A stretch of DNA of 64,000 bases from Verrucomicrobiota bacterium (GCA_963205455.1 CAUJJL010000094.1:1-64000), one strand, 5' to 3'. Positions 44,711 to 54,330 are shown, numbered from the stretch's first letter. The notes: generated by a model from the sequence alone, not told the origin. Numbers and translations are program-made.

Positions 44711-45868
44711 CTATTTTGTCGCCAGCGCTTTTCTAAGGATCGGCTCCATCACATCCGCCTGGCGCATGAATCCGAGATCGCTCGCATGCGAGCCGTCCGT
44801 AGCTCCCTCGGTGTCGTCACCGTAAAGATGGTCGCCAGGGATGTAGAACAGGTTCTTCACGCCAGCCTTCAAGAGCCCGTCATAGGCTGCCCGAAGCGCG
44901 GCGTGATTCCTGTCATGAAGCTGTTTTTTCCCTGGGAGGATCCACTCGTTGGTGAATCGCCGGTCCTCGACCAGCACGATGGGCGTCGTCGGCTTCACGG
45001 CACGAATCTGCCGTACCAGAGGCTCCGTCCTTTCCGTAACCATCTCAGGCCCCATGTTGGGGAGACAGTCGATAACGTACACGGCGGCATCAATCCGGGT
45101 CAGGTAATCCCCGACCGCGGCATCCATGCGGCCATTGCCGGAGAAACCGAGATTGACCACTGGAAGGTCAAAGCGTCGCCCCAGGATGGCGGTGTGGTTC
45201 ATGCCCGGGCGCGACGCACAGGCACCATGTGTGATCGAAGTGCCATAAAATACAATCGGCCTCTTGTTGCGAGGCGCGAGGGGTTCGAAACGTGAGCCTG
45301 ACGGGACACCGATCTTGAGAAACTCGATGCCATTGTAGAGCGGCAGATACGCGGCATATTCGCGGAAACCCGGCATCAGGTCCTTGATGACCTCGACCTT
45401 GACCTCACGGGTGGCGGGCCGGGTTACATTGACCCATTTCCATTCTCCCTTGGCATTGCGCGCATAGAAATCCACTCCGCTCACGCCTGTGGCAGGCATG
45501 TGGGAGGTGGCCAGTCTATCCTTGGAAAGCAGGCAATGGACATGAAGCGACGACGCATCCGTCGCAAAATGCACCACCATGCCCGCGGAATCGCGACTCA
45601 GGTTCCACACGTTTTTCGTGACTTTTCCCTCAGCCGAGGCTGGAAGCCGGTCAAACCAGCGATGCCGCTTCTCATTGACGAATTCGCGGCCCTCAACTCC
45701 CCAGGTCGTGACATCATGCCACTCCACATTCGCGGCCGCCTCCTTGCCAGCACCCATGCTCGGGTCTGCCTTGGTGAGATCGCTGCTCTTCGGTGCCGAA
45801 GTCTGCGCGGTTGCAAGGACGGGAGAGATTAACGTGACGATAAGCAGGAGTTGAAGGAGCTTGTTCAT
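44711..45868 (-). CDS. Exported SGNH/GDSL hydrolase
   Basis: From ATG 45868 this protein has 385 residues and a signal peptide, LLLIVTLISPVLATAQ. An N-terminal beta domain precedes the SGNH core. The catalytic serine is in FYGTSITHGACASRPG. Block II glycine is in NLGFSGNGRMD, and the Asp/His pair lies near the end in TDGSHASDLGF. The asparagine of block III may be in IDCLPNMG. It is likely an esterase acting on an acylated glycan in the periplasm. It converges on the TPR membrane protein (13-base gap) and is downstream of the metal ATPase gene on the same strand, 101 bases apart. Confidence 0.85.
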   Translation of the reverse strand: MNKLLQLLLIVTLISPVLATAQTSAPKSSDLTKADPSMGAGKEAAANVEWHDVTTWGVEGREFVNEKRHRWFDRLPASAEGKVTKNVWNLSRDSAGMVVHFATDASSLHVHCLLSKDRLATSHMPATGVSGVDFYARNAKGEWKWVNVTRPATREVKVEVIKDLMPGFREYAAYLPLYNGIEFLKIGVPSGSRFEPLAPRNKRPIVFYGTSITHGACASRPGMNHTAILGRRFDLPVVNLGFSGNGRMDAAVGDYLTRIDAAVYVIDCLPNMGPEMVTERTEPLVRQIRAVKPTTPIVLVEDRRFTNEWILPGKKQLHDRNHAALRAAYDGLLKAGVKNLFYIPGDHLYGDDTEGATDGSHASDLGFMRQADVMEPILRKALATK

Positions 45869-45969
45869 AGGGAGTGAAAATAATGGAAGGCAAAGCTGCT
45901 GGGGAATGCCGACTGTGATCCGTAAGCCTGGTGGCCGCGAGTCCGCAATTTGAGTGTCAGGAGCGACTG

Positions 45970-48006
45970 CTACGGAGCCGCCGCGGTACCGTCGGGCTCC
46001 CGCCATGCGAGAAGCCGCAGGGCATTCAGCACGACAACGACGGTGCTGCCTTCATGGAAAACGACCGCGATGCTCAGGGGAATTGCACCCGCGGCGGATG
46101 CAAGGATCAGTATCACAATGACCCCAAGCGCAATCCCCAGATTCTGCTTGATGATGCGGTTGCTGGCCCGGCTTAGGCCGACGGCGTAGGGCAGCTTCGC
46201 CAGATCGTCACCCATCAGGGCGACATCCGCGGTCTCGATCGCGACAGCCGTGCCGGCGCCTCCCATCGCAACGCCAATCGTGGCAGCCGCCAAGGCAGGT
46301 GCATCATTGACTCCATCGCCGACCATGGCGATGGCTCCGTGATTCTTTTTCCATTCCTGGATCAGGGTGAGTTTGGCACCGGGAAGCAGTTCCGACTTCA
46401 CGTCGCGGATTCCAAGGGTGCTCGCCACGCGCTGCGCGACGGATGAATTGTCGCCGGTCAGCATGATGAGCCGGCCGACTCCCAACGCCTCCAGGCGCCG
46501 CAGCGCCGCAGCGGCAGACGGGCGCGGCTGATCCGCCAGTCCGATCACACCGAGAAAAATACCCGCGCGCTGGACAATCACGGTCGTCATGCCCGCGCCT
46601 TCAAGGCGTGCGACGGTCTCTCTCAGACCGGATCCGGGCCCTGCTGCCACGTTGTCTGAGAACGCCCGCAGCGCCCCGAGCACGACAGGGTTTCCTTCGA
46701 CATCCGCCTGAATTCCTCGACCGGCAAGGTTCTCCAGGCGGCTCGCATGGGGAAACGCAACCCCACGCGCCTTCGCATGACGAACGATGGCGAGGGCCAG
46801 GGGATGGCTCGACTGTTCCTCCACCGCGGCGGCAATGCGCAGCACCTCCTCCTCGCCGGAACCGGGAAACACAACGGTTTCCACGACCGAGAACTGTCCG
46901 GTTGTGAGCGTGCCGGTCTTGTCAAAGGCAACCGCTTGCAGCCGACCCAGATTCTCCAGATGAACGCCACCCTTGATCAGGATGCCACGCCTTGCCGCCT
47001 GGGCGACTCCCGCGAGCACCGCCGCCGGCGTGCCAAGCGCAAGTGCACAGGGCGATGCGGCAACCAGCAGCAGCATGCCTCGGTAGAAGCTGTCCGCCCA
47101 TTCCCATTGAAACAGGAGCGGCGGCAGGACGATGACCAATAGGGTCCCGATCAGCACAAGGGGCACAAACCACTGGGTGAAGCGCTCGGTGAGTCGTTGG
47201 GCCGGGCTCTGCTGGTGCTGGGCCTCGGTGACCAGATGCATCACCCGCGCAAGGGTATTGTCCGCCGCAAGCCGCGTGGTCCGCACATCGAGCGCGTTGT
47301 CCTGATTGATGGTTCCCGCATAGACGCTGTCGCCAGGTTCGCGCGTCACCGGAACACTCTCCCCGGTGATCGCACTCTGGTCGAGACTGCTCGTGCCCGC
47401 GGCAACAACTCCATCCACCGGCACACGGTCACCGGGCCGGACGACCACGATCTCATCAATCGACACCTGTTCCACGGGCACCTCAACCAGTCTGGCGTCG
47501 CGACGGACATGGGCGGTCGTGGGCATGAGCTTGCCCAGTTCGCCCACGGCATTGCGCGCTCGATCGAGCGCATAGTGTTCGCCGGCATGGCCGAGTGAAA
47601 AAAGGAAAAGCAGAAACGCCCCTTCCGCCCACTTTCCGAGAACCGCCGCGCCGACCGCGGCGGCAAGCATGAGCACATCCGTGTCAAACTTCCCACGCAG
47701 CAACTGCATGAACGAACTGCGAGCGACGTCGATGCCCCCGGCGAGATAGGAGACAAGGTAGAACCCAAGCGCGATCGTTCCGGGCAGGCCGGCAAACCTC
47801 GCGCCGAAAAATGCGATGGCCAGCGTCAGGCCCGAAACCACAACCATGATCAGGGCCCAGCGTTCGCTCAGCGCCGAGGGCAGGAAATCGGGCAAGGTTT
47901 CGGATGACTCATGCCCGTGACATCCCCCATGGCAGTGTCCATGACCATGCCCACGGGACCCGCCTGTCGAAGGCGGTCGTGGAGCACGGGAAGCCGGGGA
48001 ACTCAT
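45970..48006 (-). CDS. P1B-4-type heavy-metal ATPase
   Basis: This 678-residue P-type ATPase starts at ATG 48006. The cytoplasmic N-terminus is His/Gly/Cys-rich (GHGHGHCHGGCHGHE), probably metal binding, and has no folded HMA domain. The phosphorylated aspartate is D362 in FDKTGTLT. TGESVPVT and GDGVNDAP are also present. The metal-site motif of the fourth core helix is SPC (residues 318-320) rather than CPC. The end has HEGSTVVVVLNALRLL, the HEGxT motif of subgroup P1B-4. Known members export Co2+, Fe2+, Ni2+ or Zn2+. Substrate here is inferred to be one of these. Its longer upstream frame runs through a repeat and is rejected. Confidence 0.9.
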   Translation of the reverse strand: MSSPASRAPRPPSTGGSRGHGHGHCHGGCHGHESSETLPDFLPSALSERWALIMVVVSGLTLAIAFFGARFAGLPGTIALGFYLVSYLAGGIDVARSSFMQLLRGKFDTDVLMLAAAVGAAVLGKWAEGAFLLFLFSLGHAGEHYALDRARNAVGELGKLMPTTAHVRRDARLVEVPVEQVSIDEIVVVRPGDRVPVDGVVAAGTSSLDQSAITGESVPVTREPGDSVYAGTINQDNALDVRTTRLAADNTLARVMHLVTEAQHQQSPAQRLTERFTQWFVPLVLIGTLLVIVLPPLLFQWEWADSFYRGMLLLVAASPCALALGTPAAVLAGVAQAARRGILIKGGVHLENLGRLQAVAFDKTGTLTTGQFSVVETVVFPGSGEEEVLRIAAAVEEQSSHPLALAIVRHAKARGVAFPHASRLENLAGRGIQADVEGNPVVLGALRAFSDNVAAGPGSGLRETVARLEGAGMTTVIVQRAGIFLGVIGLADQPRPSAAAALRRLEALGVGRLIMLTGDNSSVAQRVASTLGIRDVKSELLPGAKLTLIQEWKKNHGAIAMVGDGVNDAPALAAATIGVAMGGAGTAVAIETADVALMGDDLAKLPYAVGLSRASNRIIKQNLGIALGVIVILILASAAGAIPLSIAVVFHEGSTVVVVLNALRLLAWREPDGTAAAP

Positions 48007-48132
48007 GTGTGGTGACTGTCTAGGACACCAGGAACTGCATCGCATGCAAGCGCGCGCGGCGATCCGCCACCAGGTTGGCCCCACGTCCACTACCACCCGG
48101 GAGGGCCTGACTATACTCTTGCAACCTCCCCT

Positions 48133-48190
48133 GGAGGGGCACGCATCGTCGTGCCCGGTTTGAAATTGGAGCGGGAGCATCCTGCTCCCG
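48133..48190. repeat. Second copy of palindromic repeat plus adjoining hairpin
   Basis: Bases 48133-48158 match 23588-23613 at 24 of 26 positions. The distal arm of the first copy is missing. A different perfect hairpin follows directly: CGGGAGCA (48172-48179) with TGCTCCCG (48183-48190), loop TCC, then ATTTT on plus. The element lies between the gnd stop and the ATPase start (48007-48252), where no gene is seen. Confidence 0.65.
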
Positions 48191-48252
48191 ATTTTCGATC
48201 CAACGGGACCTGCGATTCCTTCAGCTTATTCCAGGCAATGCCCGACGCTGGC

Positions 48253-49758
48253 TCAGGCGGGGATCTGCGGACGCGTTGGCTCCGGCCAGTCGATGTGGAA
48301 GAACTTTCCACGCGGCTGATCGACCCTCTCGTACGTATGCGCGCCGAAGTAGTCACGCTGGGCCTGGAGCAGGTTTGCCGGGAGACGGGCCGAGCGGTAG
48401 CTGTCGTAGTAGGCGAGCGCCGACGAGAACGTCGGGGCGGCCACGCCGCACTCTGCCGCAAGCGACACGACCTTGCGCCAGTTTTCCTGCGCCTTGCGGA
48501 CCGTCTTGTTGAAATAGGGATCGAGGAGCAGGTTCGCGAGGTTGGGATTGCGCGCGTAGGCCTCGGTGATCTTCTGGAGAAACGCAGCCCGGATGATGCA
48601 ACCCCCGCGCCAGATCTGGGCAATCTCGCCGAAGTTGAGTTCCCACCCGTAGTCCTTCTGAGCCGTGCGCATCAACTGGAATCCCTGCGCATACGAGCAG
48701 ATCTTCGAGCAATAGAGGGCGTCGCGGATCGCCTCCACGAGCGCCTTCTTCGACCCGCGATATTTCTTTGCGGGACCCTTGAGGATCTTCGATGCCGCCA
48801 CGCGCTCCTCCTTGATGGCGGAAATGCATCGCGCGAAAACGGATTCCGCAATCGTCGGAGCGGGTACGCCCATGTCGAGCGCATTGACGGACGTCCATTT
48901 GCCCGTGCCCTTCTGACCGGCGGTGTCGAGAACGACATCCACGAACGCCTTCCGCTTGGTGACAGGATCCTTCTGCTTGAGAATGTCGGCCGTGATCTCG
49001 ATCAGGAAGCTGTCGAGCGTGCCGCGGTTCCATTCAGAAAAGATTTCGCCCATCTCCGCGGGCTTTAGGCCAAGCAGGCCCTGCATCAACGCGTAGGCCT
49101 CACAGATCATCTGCATGTCGCCATACTCGATGCCGTTGTGGACCATCTTCACGTAGTGACCCGCGCCATTTTCGCCGATGTAGGTCGTGCAGGGCACGCC
49201 GCCCTTGACCGGTTGGCCGGGCTTCGCGCCGGGAATCGGCTTGCCCGTCTTGGCATCGACCTTGGCGGCGACCGCCTCCCAGATCGGCTTGATTTCCTTC
49301 CACGCGGCGGGATCGCAGCCCGGCATCAGGGAGGGGCCAAATCGGGCGCCTTCCTCACCGCCGGAAACGCCGGATCCAATGAAGCGCAGTCCCTTTTCCT
49401 TCAGCGCCTTCTCGCGACGGATCGTGTCGGTCCAAAGGGCGTTGCCACCGTCAATGATGATGTCATCCTTCTCGAACAGCGGTACCAGACCATCAATCAC
49501 GGCATCCGTCGCCTTGCCGGCCTGCACGAGGATGATTGCCTTGCGGGGACGGGAGAGGGACTGGACAAATTCCTCAAGCGTGCGCGTCCCCACCACGCCA
49601 CCCGGCGTGTTCGGGTTTTCCGCGACGAACTTGTCCGTCTTTTCCGTCGTCCGGTTGAAGACCGAAATCTGAAAGCCGTGGTCGGCAATGTTGAGCGCGA
49701 GGTTCTGACCCATGACCGCCAGGCCAATGAGTCCAATATCGGAGTGTGACTTGGGCAT
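48253..49758 (-). CDS. gnd: 6-phosphogluconate dehydrogenase (decarboxylating)
   Basis: This enzyme converts 6-phosphogluconate to ribulose 5-phosphate with NADP reduction in the oxidative pentose phosphate pathway. The 501-residue length is that of the long dimeric form. The start ATG 49758 puts the Rossmann motif [20 protein letters not shown] at the N-terminus. The substrate motif is [19 protein letters not shown], and the catalytic lysine segment is [16 protein letters not shown]. The C-terminal [19 protein letters not shown] is the conserved tail. No zwf is nearby. Confidence 0.97.
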   Translation of the reverse strand: MPKSHSDIGLIGLAVMGQNLALNIADHGFQISVFNRTTEKTDKFVAENPNTPGGVVGTRTLEEFVQSLSRPRKAIILVQAGKATDAVIDGLVPLFEKDDIIIDGGNALWTDTIRREKALKEKGLRFIGSGVSGGEEGARFGPSLMPGCDPAAWKEIKPIWEAVAAKVDAKTGKPIPGAKPGQPVKGGVPCTTYIGENGAGHYVKMVHNGIEYGDMQMICEAYALMQGLLGLKPAEMGEIFSEWNRGTLDSFLIEITADILKQKDPVTKRKAFVDVVLDTAGQKGTGKWTSVNALDMGVPAPTIAESVFARCISAIKEERVAASKILKGPAKKYRGSKKALVEAIRDALYCSKICSYAQGFQLMRTAQKDYGWELNFGEIAQIWRGGCIIRAAFLQKITEAYARNPNLANLLLDPYFNKTVRKAQENWRKVVSLAAECGVAAPTFSSALAYYDSYRSARLPANLLQAQRDYFGAHTYERVDQPRGKFFHIDWPEPTRPQIPA

Positions 49759-49843
49759 ACGCGAGTCTGTCAGCATGGCACACCGCGATGGCCGGGCCAA
49801 TCCCAATCTGACAGGCCCAGATGAGCGTTAAGTCACGATCGGT

Positions 49844-50146
49844 TCAGAGTTTCGTATCGCGCTTCTGGACCGCGTTGTAGTCGATCTTGCTCGGGAAAAA
49901 GGGAGCGATCTTGGAAATGACCGGCGTCAGAAACTTGGGCTCATTCCGGTTGTAAATCCACTGGAAGCCCACGATCGAAAACGTGACCGCACCGATGATG
50001 GTGAGCCATATTTTATTGGTCCCAACCAGTTTGCGAAGGATGATCACCAGCGCGACAAGGATGACGATCCCGATCGCGACGAATTTCCAGACATCCGGGG
50101 GGATGTCCTTGAGACGAGAAAGCGCTCCGGCGGCGAAGAAGTGCAT
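49844..50146 (-). CDS. Small membrane protein of unknown function
   Basis: This 100-residue protein (ATG 50146, MHFFAAGALSRLKD) has two membrane helices, FVAIGIVILVALVIILRKLV and WLTIIGAVTFSIVGFQWIY. A short C-terminal soluble tail follows. The longer frame to 50245 lacks any hydrophobic or conserved signal. I recognise no family. It lies 85 bases before gnd on the same strand and may share its transcript. Confidence 0.7.
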   Translation of the reverse strand: MHFFAAGALSRLKDIPPDVWKFVAIGIVILVALVIILRKLVGTNKIWLTIIGAVTFSIVGFQWIYNRNEPKFLTPVISKIAPFFPSKIDYNAVQKRDTKL

Positions 50147-50343
50147 GGTGCGTTTGCTGGAAGGGCTGCGAAGACCCATCTGCCAGGTCCCTTGGCAGGC
50201 CCCGACGGACAGGCACAGGCATCTTCCACCTCCGAATCGGCGCATTGGTCTGCCCCCATCGCCCGAAAGGCTGTTTTACGGATTATTTATCCCACCCAAG
50301 GGCCTGATGCTGACCGAAAGGTGGCATCGCGGCATGTGATTTT

Positions 50344-51573
50344 TCACTGTGCCTGTGGCCGGAAAGGGCAGGGGAGGAGGATCGGAGCCCGACGTATGTA
50401 CTTGATCGTCCAACCGGGATTGATCTCAACCGTCACTTCCTCAAATTTCCGGATTTTCGGACAAGCGTCATACCATCTGCCATCCTTGTAAGGCGCAAAT
50501 TGGAAGGTGCCGAAGTTCAGCACCAATCCGCTCGCGACAAGGACCATGCCCGGCAGGTAAGACCATGGGCGGGCACCCCGGGCGATGGCGCCGATCATGA
50601 TCCAATACAGGACCACCATCGGGACAAAAAAGTAGCGATCCCCGTTCTGTATATCCGGAAAATCCCATGTATCAAACCGCTTCGTGATTGCTGATGCAAA
50701 TACGATCGCGAGCATGTAATAAAGCAGCAGGAAATACGTGCGACGCGACTCCCTCATTGTCGAGATTACAGCCGCCAGATACGCAATCACGCCTGCGCCA
50801 AGTGCCGCCGAGGCGAGCGGGCCCATAGCATGTGACGCGGACCCGAGGAATGCGGTGCCAAAAAGCCGTTTCGATACAATGGCAAACAGCTTGAATGCGT
50901 CAAATGCAGCCTGGGATTCCGGCCTGATCAGGGTGAAATAGACAAACCAAAGCTGGACCATCGACACCGAAATCGCGAGTGCTAGAAGTATATAGGACGG
51001 AAGTGTCCTGCGCATATAGGCTCGATAGATGAAGATCGGCACCGCAAAGAGGGCAAAGGGTCCCGTCAGGCCGACGATCACGACAAAAAAGCTGTCGGAG
51101 ACCCATTGCATGACCGAAGTCGGATCATCCTTTAGAGCCGTCACCAGCAACCCGAGCGCGGTGATCCACTGAAGATTCGTCAGGTTGAGCGGAACCTCTC
51201 CCGTATGCGGAATGATTGCGATGGCCACTGGCAGGAGATACTTGCAGGCCATCGTGTTGCGCTTCGAGAGGCACGTGTTGCCGACCAATGCGGTGAAGAA
51301 CAGGCATGCGCCCAGATACCAACCGGGCTGGATCGCCGGATCGAGATAGACACCGGAAAGGGCGACGCATCGCAAAAGCAGATGCAGATAGCCCGCCATG
51401 GGCTGAAACAGGCTGGCAAAATACCCGCTTTCGGCAACGACCATGAAGTCGAGATCCTCGGCCCACAACTGCGGGTTTGTGAAGGCATCCGGGCGTCGCA
51501 GTGCCCAGACACCCGCAAAAAACAAGAACAGCAGGGGAAACAGCAGCACCCTGGTTGGAACGCGCAAAGTCAC
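50344..51573 (-). CDS. Polytopic membrane protein of unknown function
   Basis: This 409-residue protein has about nine to ten membrane helices, starting with RVLLFPLLFLFFAGVWAL. The first periplasmic loop reads FTNPQLWAEDLDFMVVAESG; an early acidic loop (QLWAED) of this kind is seen in membrane glycosyltransferase-like proteins of the GT-C layout. The catalytic assignment is not secure. The codon use is less GC-biased than its neighbours. It lies downstream of moaE on the same strand after 103 bases. Confidence 0.65.
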   Translation of the reverse strand: MTLRVPTRVLLFPLLFLFFAGVWALRRPDAFTNPQLWAEDLDFMVVAESGYFASLFQPMAGYLHLLLRCVALSGVYLDPAIQPGWYLGACLFFTALVGNTCLSKRNTMACKYLLPVAIAIIPHTGEVPLNLTNLQWITALGLLVTALKDDPTSVMQWVSDSFFVVIVGLTGPFALFAVPIFIYRAYMRRTLPSYILLALAISVSMVQLWFVYFTLIRPESQAAFDAFKLFAIVSKRLFGTAFLGSASHAMGPLASAALGAGVIAYLAAVISTMRESRRTYFLLLYYMLAIVFASAITKRFDTWDFPDIQNGDRYFFVPMVVLYWIMIGAIARGARPWSYLPGMVLVASGLVLNFGTFQFAPYKDGRWYDACPKIRKFEEVTVEINPGWTIKYIRRAPILLPCPFRPQAQ

Positions 51574-51676
51574 CCTTGCAGCGTCGGAAAAAATACGCGC
51601 GCCGCAAGGCGCATCTCAATCTGCAGGTCCCGCACCGCTTCTCTCCCGATCACGAGGAAACAGGCACGCAGCGCGC

Positions 51677-52141
51677 TCAGGGAAAGGACGGGTTCGCCGG
51701 ATCGCCCGGCTCAGGGGATGGGCGCCGGGTGGCGCAATTGATCCACTGGGTCGCACCTCCGTCATAGTGTTCCTTTTTCCAGATCGGAACCCGCGCCTTC
51801 GTTTCGTCGATGATCCACCGGCAGGCCTTGAAGGCGGCGTCGCGATGGGGCGCCGTCACTCCGACCCACACCGCGAGATCACCGATCTGCAGCGAACCGA
51901 CGCGGTGAACGCACCCCGCATTGATCAGCGCAAACCGGGACGCAGCCTCTTCCAGAATGCGCGTGCCTTCCTTTACCGCGAGCGGGGCATACGCCTCGTA
52001 ATCGAGTGCACGCACGGCATGGCCATCGTTGTGATTGCGCACACGACCCTGGAATTCAACAAAGGCGCCCGCGCGCGGATCGTCGAGCACCCGCGCCAGT
52101 GCTCCGGGGTCGATGGGTTCCGTCGCCAGTTGAAAGTTCAC
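51677..52141 (-). CDS. moaE: Molybdopterin synthase catalytic subunit MoaE
   Basis: MoaE, with MoaD, converts cyclic pyranopterin monophosphate into molybdopterin. The start is GTG 52141, because GGAGG lies seven bases before it and the N-terminus NFQLATEPID then fits the family; a longer ATG frame overlaps moaD. Family motifs are GAFVEFQGRVRNHN, ALDYEAYAPLA, HRVGSLQIGD and the catalytic-lysine end PIWKKEHYDGG. The length of 154 residues is normal. It is the last gene of moeA-moaC-moaD-moaE. Confidence 0.95.
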   Translation of the reverse strand: MNFQLATEPIDPGALARVLDDPRAGAFVEFQGRVRNHNDGHAVRALDYEAYAPLAVKEGTRILEEAASRFALINAGCVHRVGSLQIGDLAVWVGVTAPHRDAAFKACRWIIDETKARVPIWKKEHYDGGATQWINCATRRPSPEPGDPANPSFP

Positions 52142-52175
52142 GGCTGTCCTCCGCTGTTGCCCAAAACGAGTCGTT

Positions 52176-52418
52176 TCACCCGCCCGCGACCGGCGGGATG
52201 AACACCAGTTCACAACCTTCGCGCAAGGGAGTGCTCAGTGGCGAAAATTCGCCGTCGATGGCCACACGGATGCGATCCGCCGACAGCGTAAAAGGGTAGT
52301 GCGTGCTCAGCTCTGCATACAGTTCGCCAGCCGACACCGCAGAAGTCTCACGCACCTCGTGAGCGAGGCCGCGCTGCTCTCGAAGCAACGCAAAATAACT
52401 CAGTCGTACGGTGGCCAT
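52176..52418 (-). CDS. moaD: Molybdopterin synthase sulfur carrier MoaD
   Basis: This 80-residue ubiquitin-like protein carries the thiocarboxylate sulfur for dithiolene formation. It ends in the required diglycine (FIPPVAGG). The N-terminal VRLSYFALLREQRG is typical. The activating MoeB-type enzyme is not in the window. It starts 3 bases after the moaC stop and is followed by moaE 34 bases later, so the genes are co-transcribed. Confidence 0.94.
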   Translation of the reverse strand: MATVRLSYFALLREQRGLAHEVRETSAVSAGELYAELSTHYPFTLSADRIRVAIDGEFSPLSTPLREGCELVFIPPVAGG

Positions 52419-52421
52419 GTC

Positions 52422-52907
52422 CTACTTCGCGATGTAGTCCGATTTTCCGCCAGTCTTTTCGAGCAGCCTCACCTCTTTGATCACGATGCCGTGGGTTGCC
52501 GCCTTTCCCATGTCGTAGAGTGTCAACGCAGCGATTGTCGCACCCGTCAGCGCCTCCATCTCCACACCGGTGCGACCATGGGTTTCAACGCGGCACTCGA
52601 TTTGCGCTTCGACGGAACCGTCGGGAAATGCCGGTGAACACTCGATGACAACCTTGCAGTCATCGAGGGGAAGCGGATGGCAAAGCGGAATCAGGTCGCT
52701 GGTCCTCTTTGCCCCCATGATGCCCGCGAGCACGGCCGCCTGGAAGATCGGTCCCTTCCTGGATTGGATGTCCCCATCCTTCAACTGCCCGGCCAACGCC
52801 GCAGGCATCACCACCACCGCGCACGCGCGGGCGAAGCGACGCGTGATCTCCTTGTCGCCTACACCCACCATGGTCAGCCGTCCTTTCGCATCGAGATGAG
52901 AGAGCAT
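52422..52907 (-). CDS. moaC: Cyclic pyranopterin monophosphate synthase MoaC
   Basis: MoaC converts the MoaA product to cyclic pyranopterin monophosphate. The 161-residue protein has KGPIFQAAVLAGIMGAKRTS, LIPLCHPLPL and GVEMEALTGA. The catalytic loop reads LYDMGKA, where Gly replaces the usual Cys while Asp and Lys are kept. It lies 79 bases after moeA and 3 bases before moaD. Confidence 0.95.
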   Translation of the reverse strand: MLSHLDAKGRLTMVGVGDKEITRRFARACAVVVMPAALAGQLKDGDIQSRKGPIFQAAVLAGIMGAKRTSDLIPLCHPLPLDDCKVVIECSPAFPDGSVEAQIECRVETHGRTGVEMEALTGATIAALTLYDMGKAATHGIVIKEVRLLEKTGGKSDYIAK

Positions 52908-52986
52908 GGGAGAAAGAGGTTCAGTCTGGCTCCATTCTCACCAAAAGCGAATGCGTTTGTTCAAACCCGTGGTCCCGGCGCAGGAT

Positions 52987-54222
52987 CTACGGGACCCAGC
53001 GGGAAAAGGGGACCACGTGTCCGGCCGGATAGGGGGATGCCTGCGGCGCAAGTTCAACGTAGCCATCCGTTCCCAGAAGGCTCGTATAGTCGCCCGAGGT
53101 GTTGAACGGCACCGGCTCCGCGACGCGCACTCCGCTCGCGTCAATCTCAGTTCGAACCGGCACGAATCGAGTGAGCCTTTCCATGCCTGCGACCGTCGAA
53201 GCCAGGCGAACCGGAACAGGGTCGGAAGGCGGCGCTCCACTCGCCTTGCCCAAAGCCGGCAGCACATAGTGATGAAGGCAAAGGTAGCAGGAAACCGGAT
53301 TTCCCGGCAGCGCAAACACCGGCTTGCGGCGGGTGCTCAGGCCGAACCAAAGCGGTTTTCCCGGGCGCTGGCTCACCCCGTGAAACAGAGCCGTCACACC
53401 CAAGGCAGCGAGCGTCGCGGGGATGTGATCGCGCCGCCCCTTCGATACCCCGCCGGCGATGATGACGCAGTCGCACTCCGTCAGCATGCGATGCAACCCT
53501 CGTTCAATTTCAGCGGGCACATCGCGCAGGTGATGATTCTCGACGCGCGAATACCCCGCCTCAATGAGCGTTGCACGCAGCGCGGCATCGTTGCTGCGGC
53601 GTATCTGGTGAGGCGCTACAGGCAGCGCAACGTCGACAAGTTCGTCCCCCGTGGCAACCAAGGCGATGCGCGGCAGCGCCGCGACAGGGACGCTCGTGCA
53701 ACCGCACGCGGCGGCGGCGGCAATCTCCCGTCCGGAAAGCCGGGCACCGGGACTTACGAGCACCGCTCCTGCCGTGTGATCACTCGCCCGGTGATGAACG
53801 TTCGTGCCCGGGAGCAGCTTCTTCAACGCATCCGCGCCAATCGTCACCGCATTTCCCGTTCGCGCGGTTTCCTCGTAAGGAATCACGCAGTCGGCACCCT
53901 CCGGAAGTACCGCGCCGGTCATGATCTCCATGCACGTGTCGTCCGCCTTGCCGGAGAGGGACCGCGCCAGCATGCCCGCCATCTGCGGATCGCCGTCGAC
54001 CTTCAGGGTAAGCGAGCCCTCCATCGCAGCCCGTTTCGCCACCGCCGAACTCAATGCATAGCCGTCCATGGTCACCCGATCGAAGGGAGGCATCGCGCGA
54101 TCCGCCCGGATGTGCGCCCGAAGGATCCGGCCATGGGCCGATCCGAGGGAGCAATCCTCCGTCGGCAAGGGCGAAACTGCATCCAGCACACGGCGCAGGG
54201 CTTCAGTCGGGGAAACGGGCAT
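52987..54222 (-). CDS. moeA: Molybdopterin molybdenumtransferase MoeA
   Basis: MoeA inserts molybdate into adenylated molybdopterin. From ATG 54222 it has 411 residues. It shows the domain order of the family: the N-terminal MPPFDRVTMDGYA, then EIMTGAVLPEGADCVIPYEE, the MogA-like domain with IALVATGDELVD and IAGGVSKGRRDH, and the end with ALPGNPVSC. The usual GGxSxG region is GGVSKG. No separate MogA/MoaB is nearby. It is the first gene of the minus-strand operon and diverges from moaA. Confidence 0.95.
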   Translation of the reverse strand: MPVSPTEALRRVLDAVSPLPTEDCSLGSAHGRILRAHIRADRAMPPFDRVTMDGYALSSAVAKRAAMEGSLTLKVDGDPQMAGMLARSLSGKADDTCMEIMTGAVLPEGADCVIPYEETARTGNAVTIGADALKKLLPGTNVHHRASDHTAGAVLVSPGARLSGREIAAAAACGCTSVPVAALPRIALVATGDELVDVALPVAPHQIRRSNDAALRATLIEAGYSRVENHHLRDVPAEIERGLHRMLTECDCVIIAGGVSKGRRDHIPATLAALGVTALFHGVSQRPGKPLWFGLSTRRKPVFALPGNPVSCYLCLHHYVLPALGKASGAPPSDPVPVRLASTVAGMERLTRFVPVRTEIDASGVRVAEPVPFNTSGDYTSLLGTDGYVELAPQASPYPAGHVVPFSRWVP

Positions 54223-54290
54223 GCACCGATTTGAACAGGTGCCACGCTGCATTCCAATCGCCTAGTTGACGCATGAGATCGTTGGCCGTC

Positions 54291-54313
54291 GGCTTGCGTT
54301 TTGACGGCAAGCC
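54291..54313. promoter_or_regulatory. Inverted repeat in the moeA/moaA divergent promoter region
   Basis: GGCTTGC (54291-54297) and GCAAGCC (54307-54313) form a perfect 7-bp dyad with a 9-base centre, 18 bases before the moaA start chosen here. It could be an operator or a small hairpin in the moaA leader. The gap is too short for a full Moco riboswitch. Confidence 0.35.
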
Positions 54314-54330
54314 TACTTCGTGAGGCTTTC

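Noticed and set aside
52906..54234. 442-codon plus-strand open frame over moeA
   Set aside because: Arg-rich shadow of a clear MoeA gene.
54223..54330. Moco riboswitch in the moeA/moaA spacer
   Set aside because: The 108-base spacer is shared by two promoters, is too short and lacks the conserved multi-helix fold; only a 7-bp dyad is seen.
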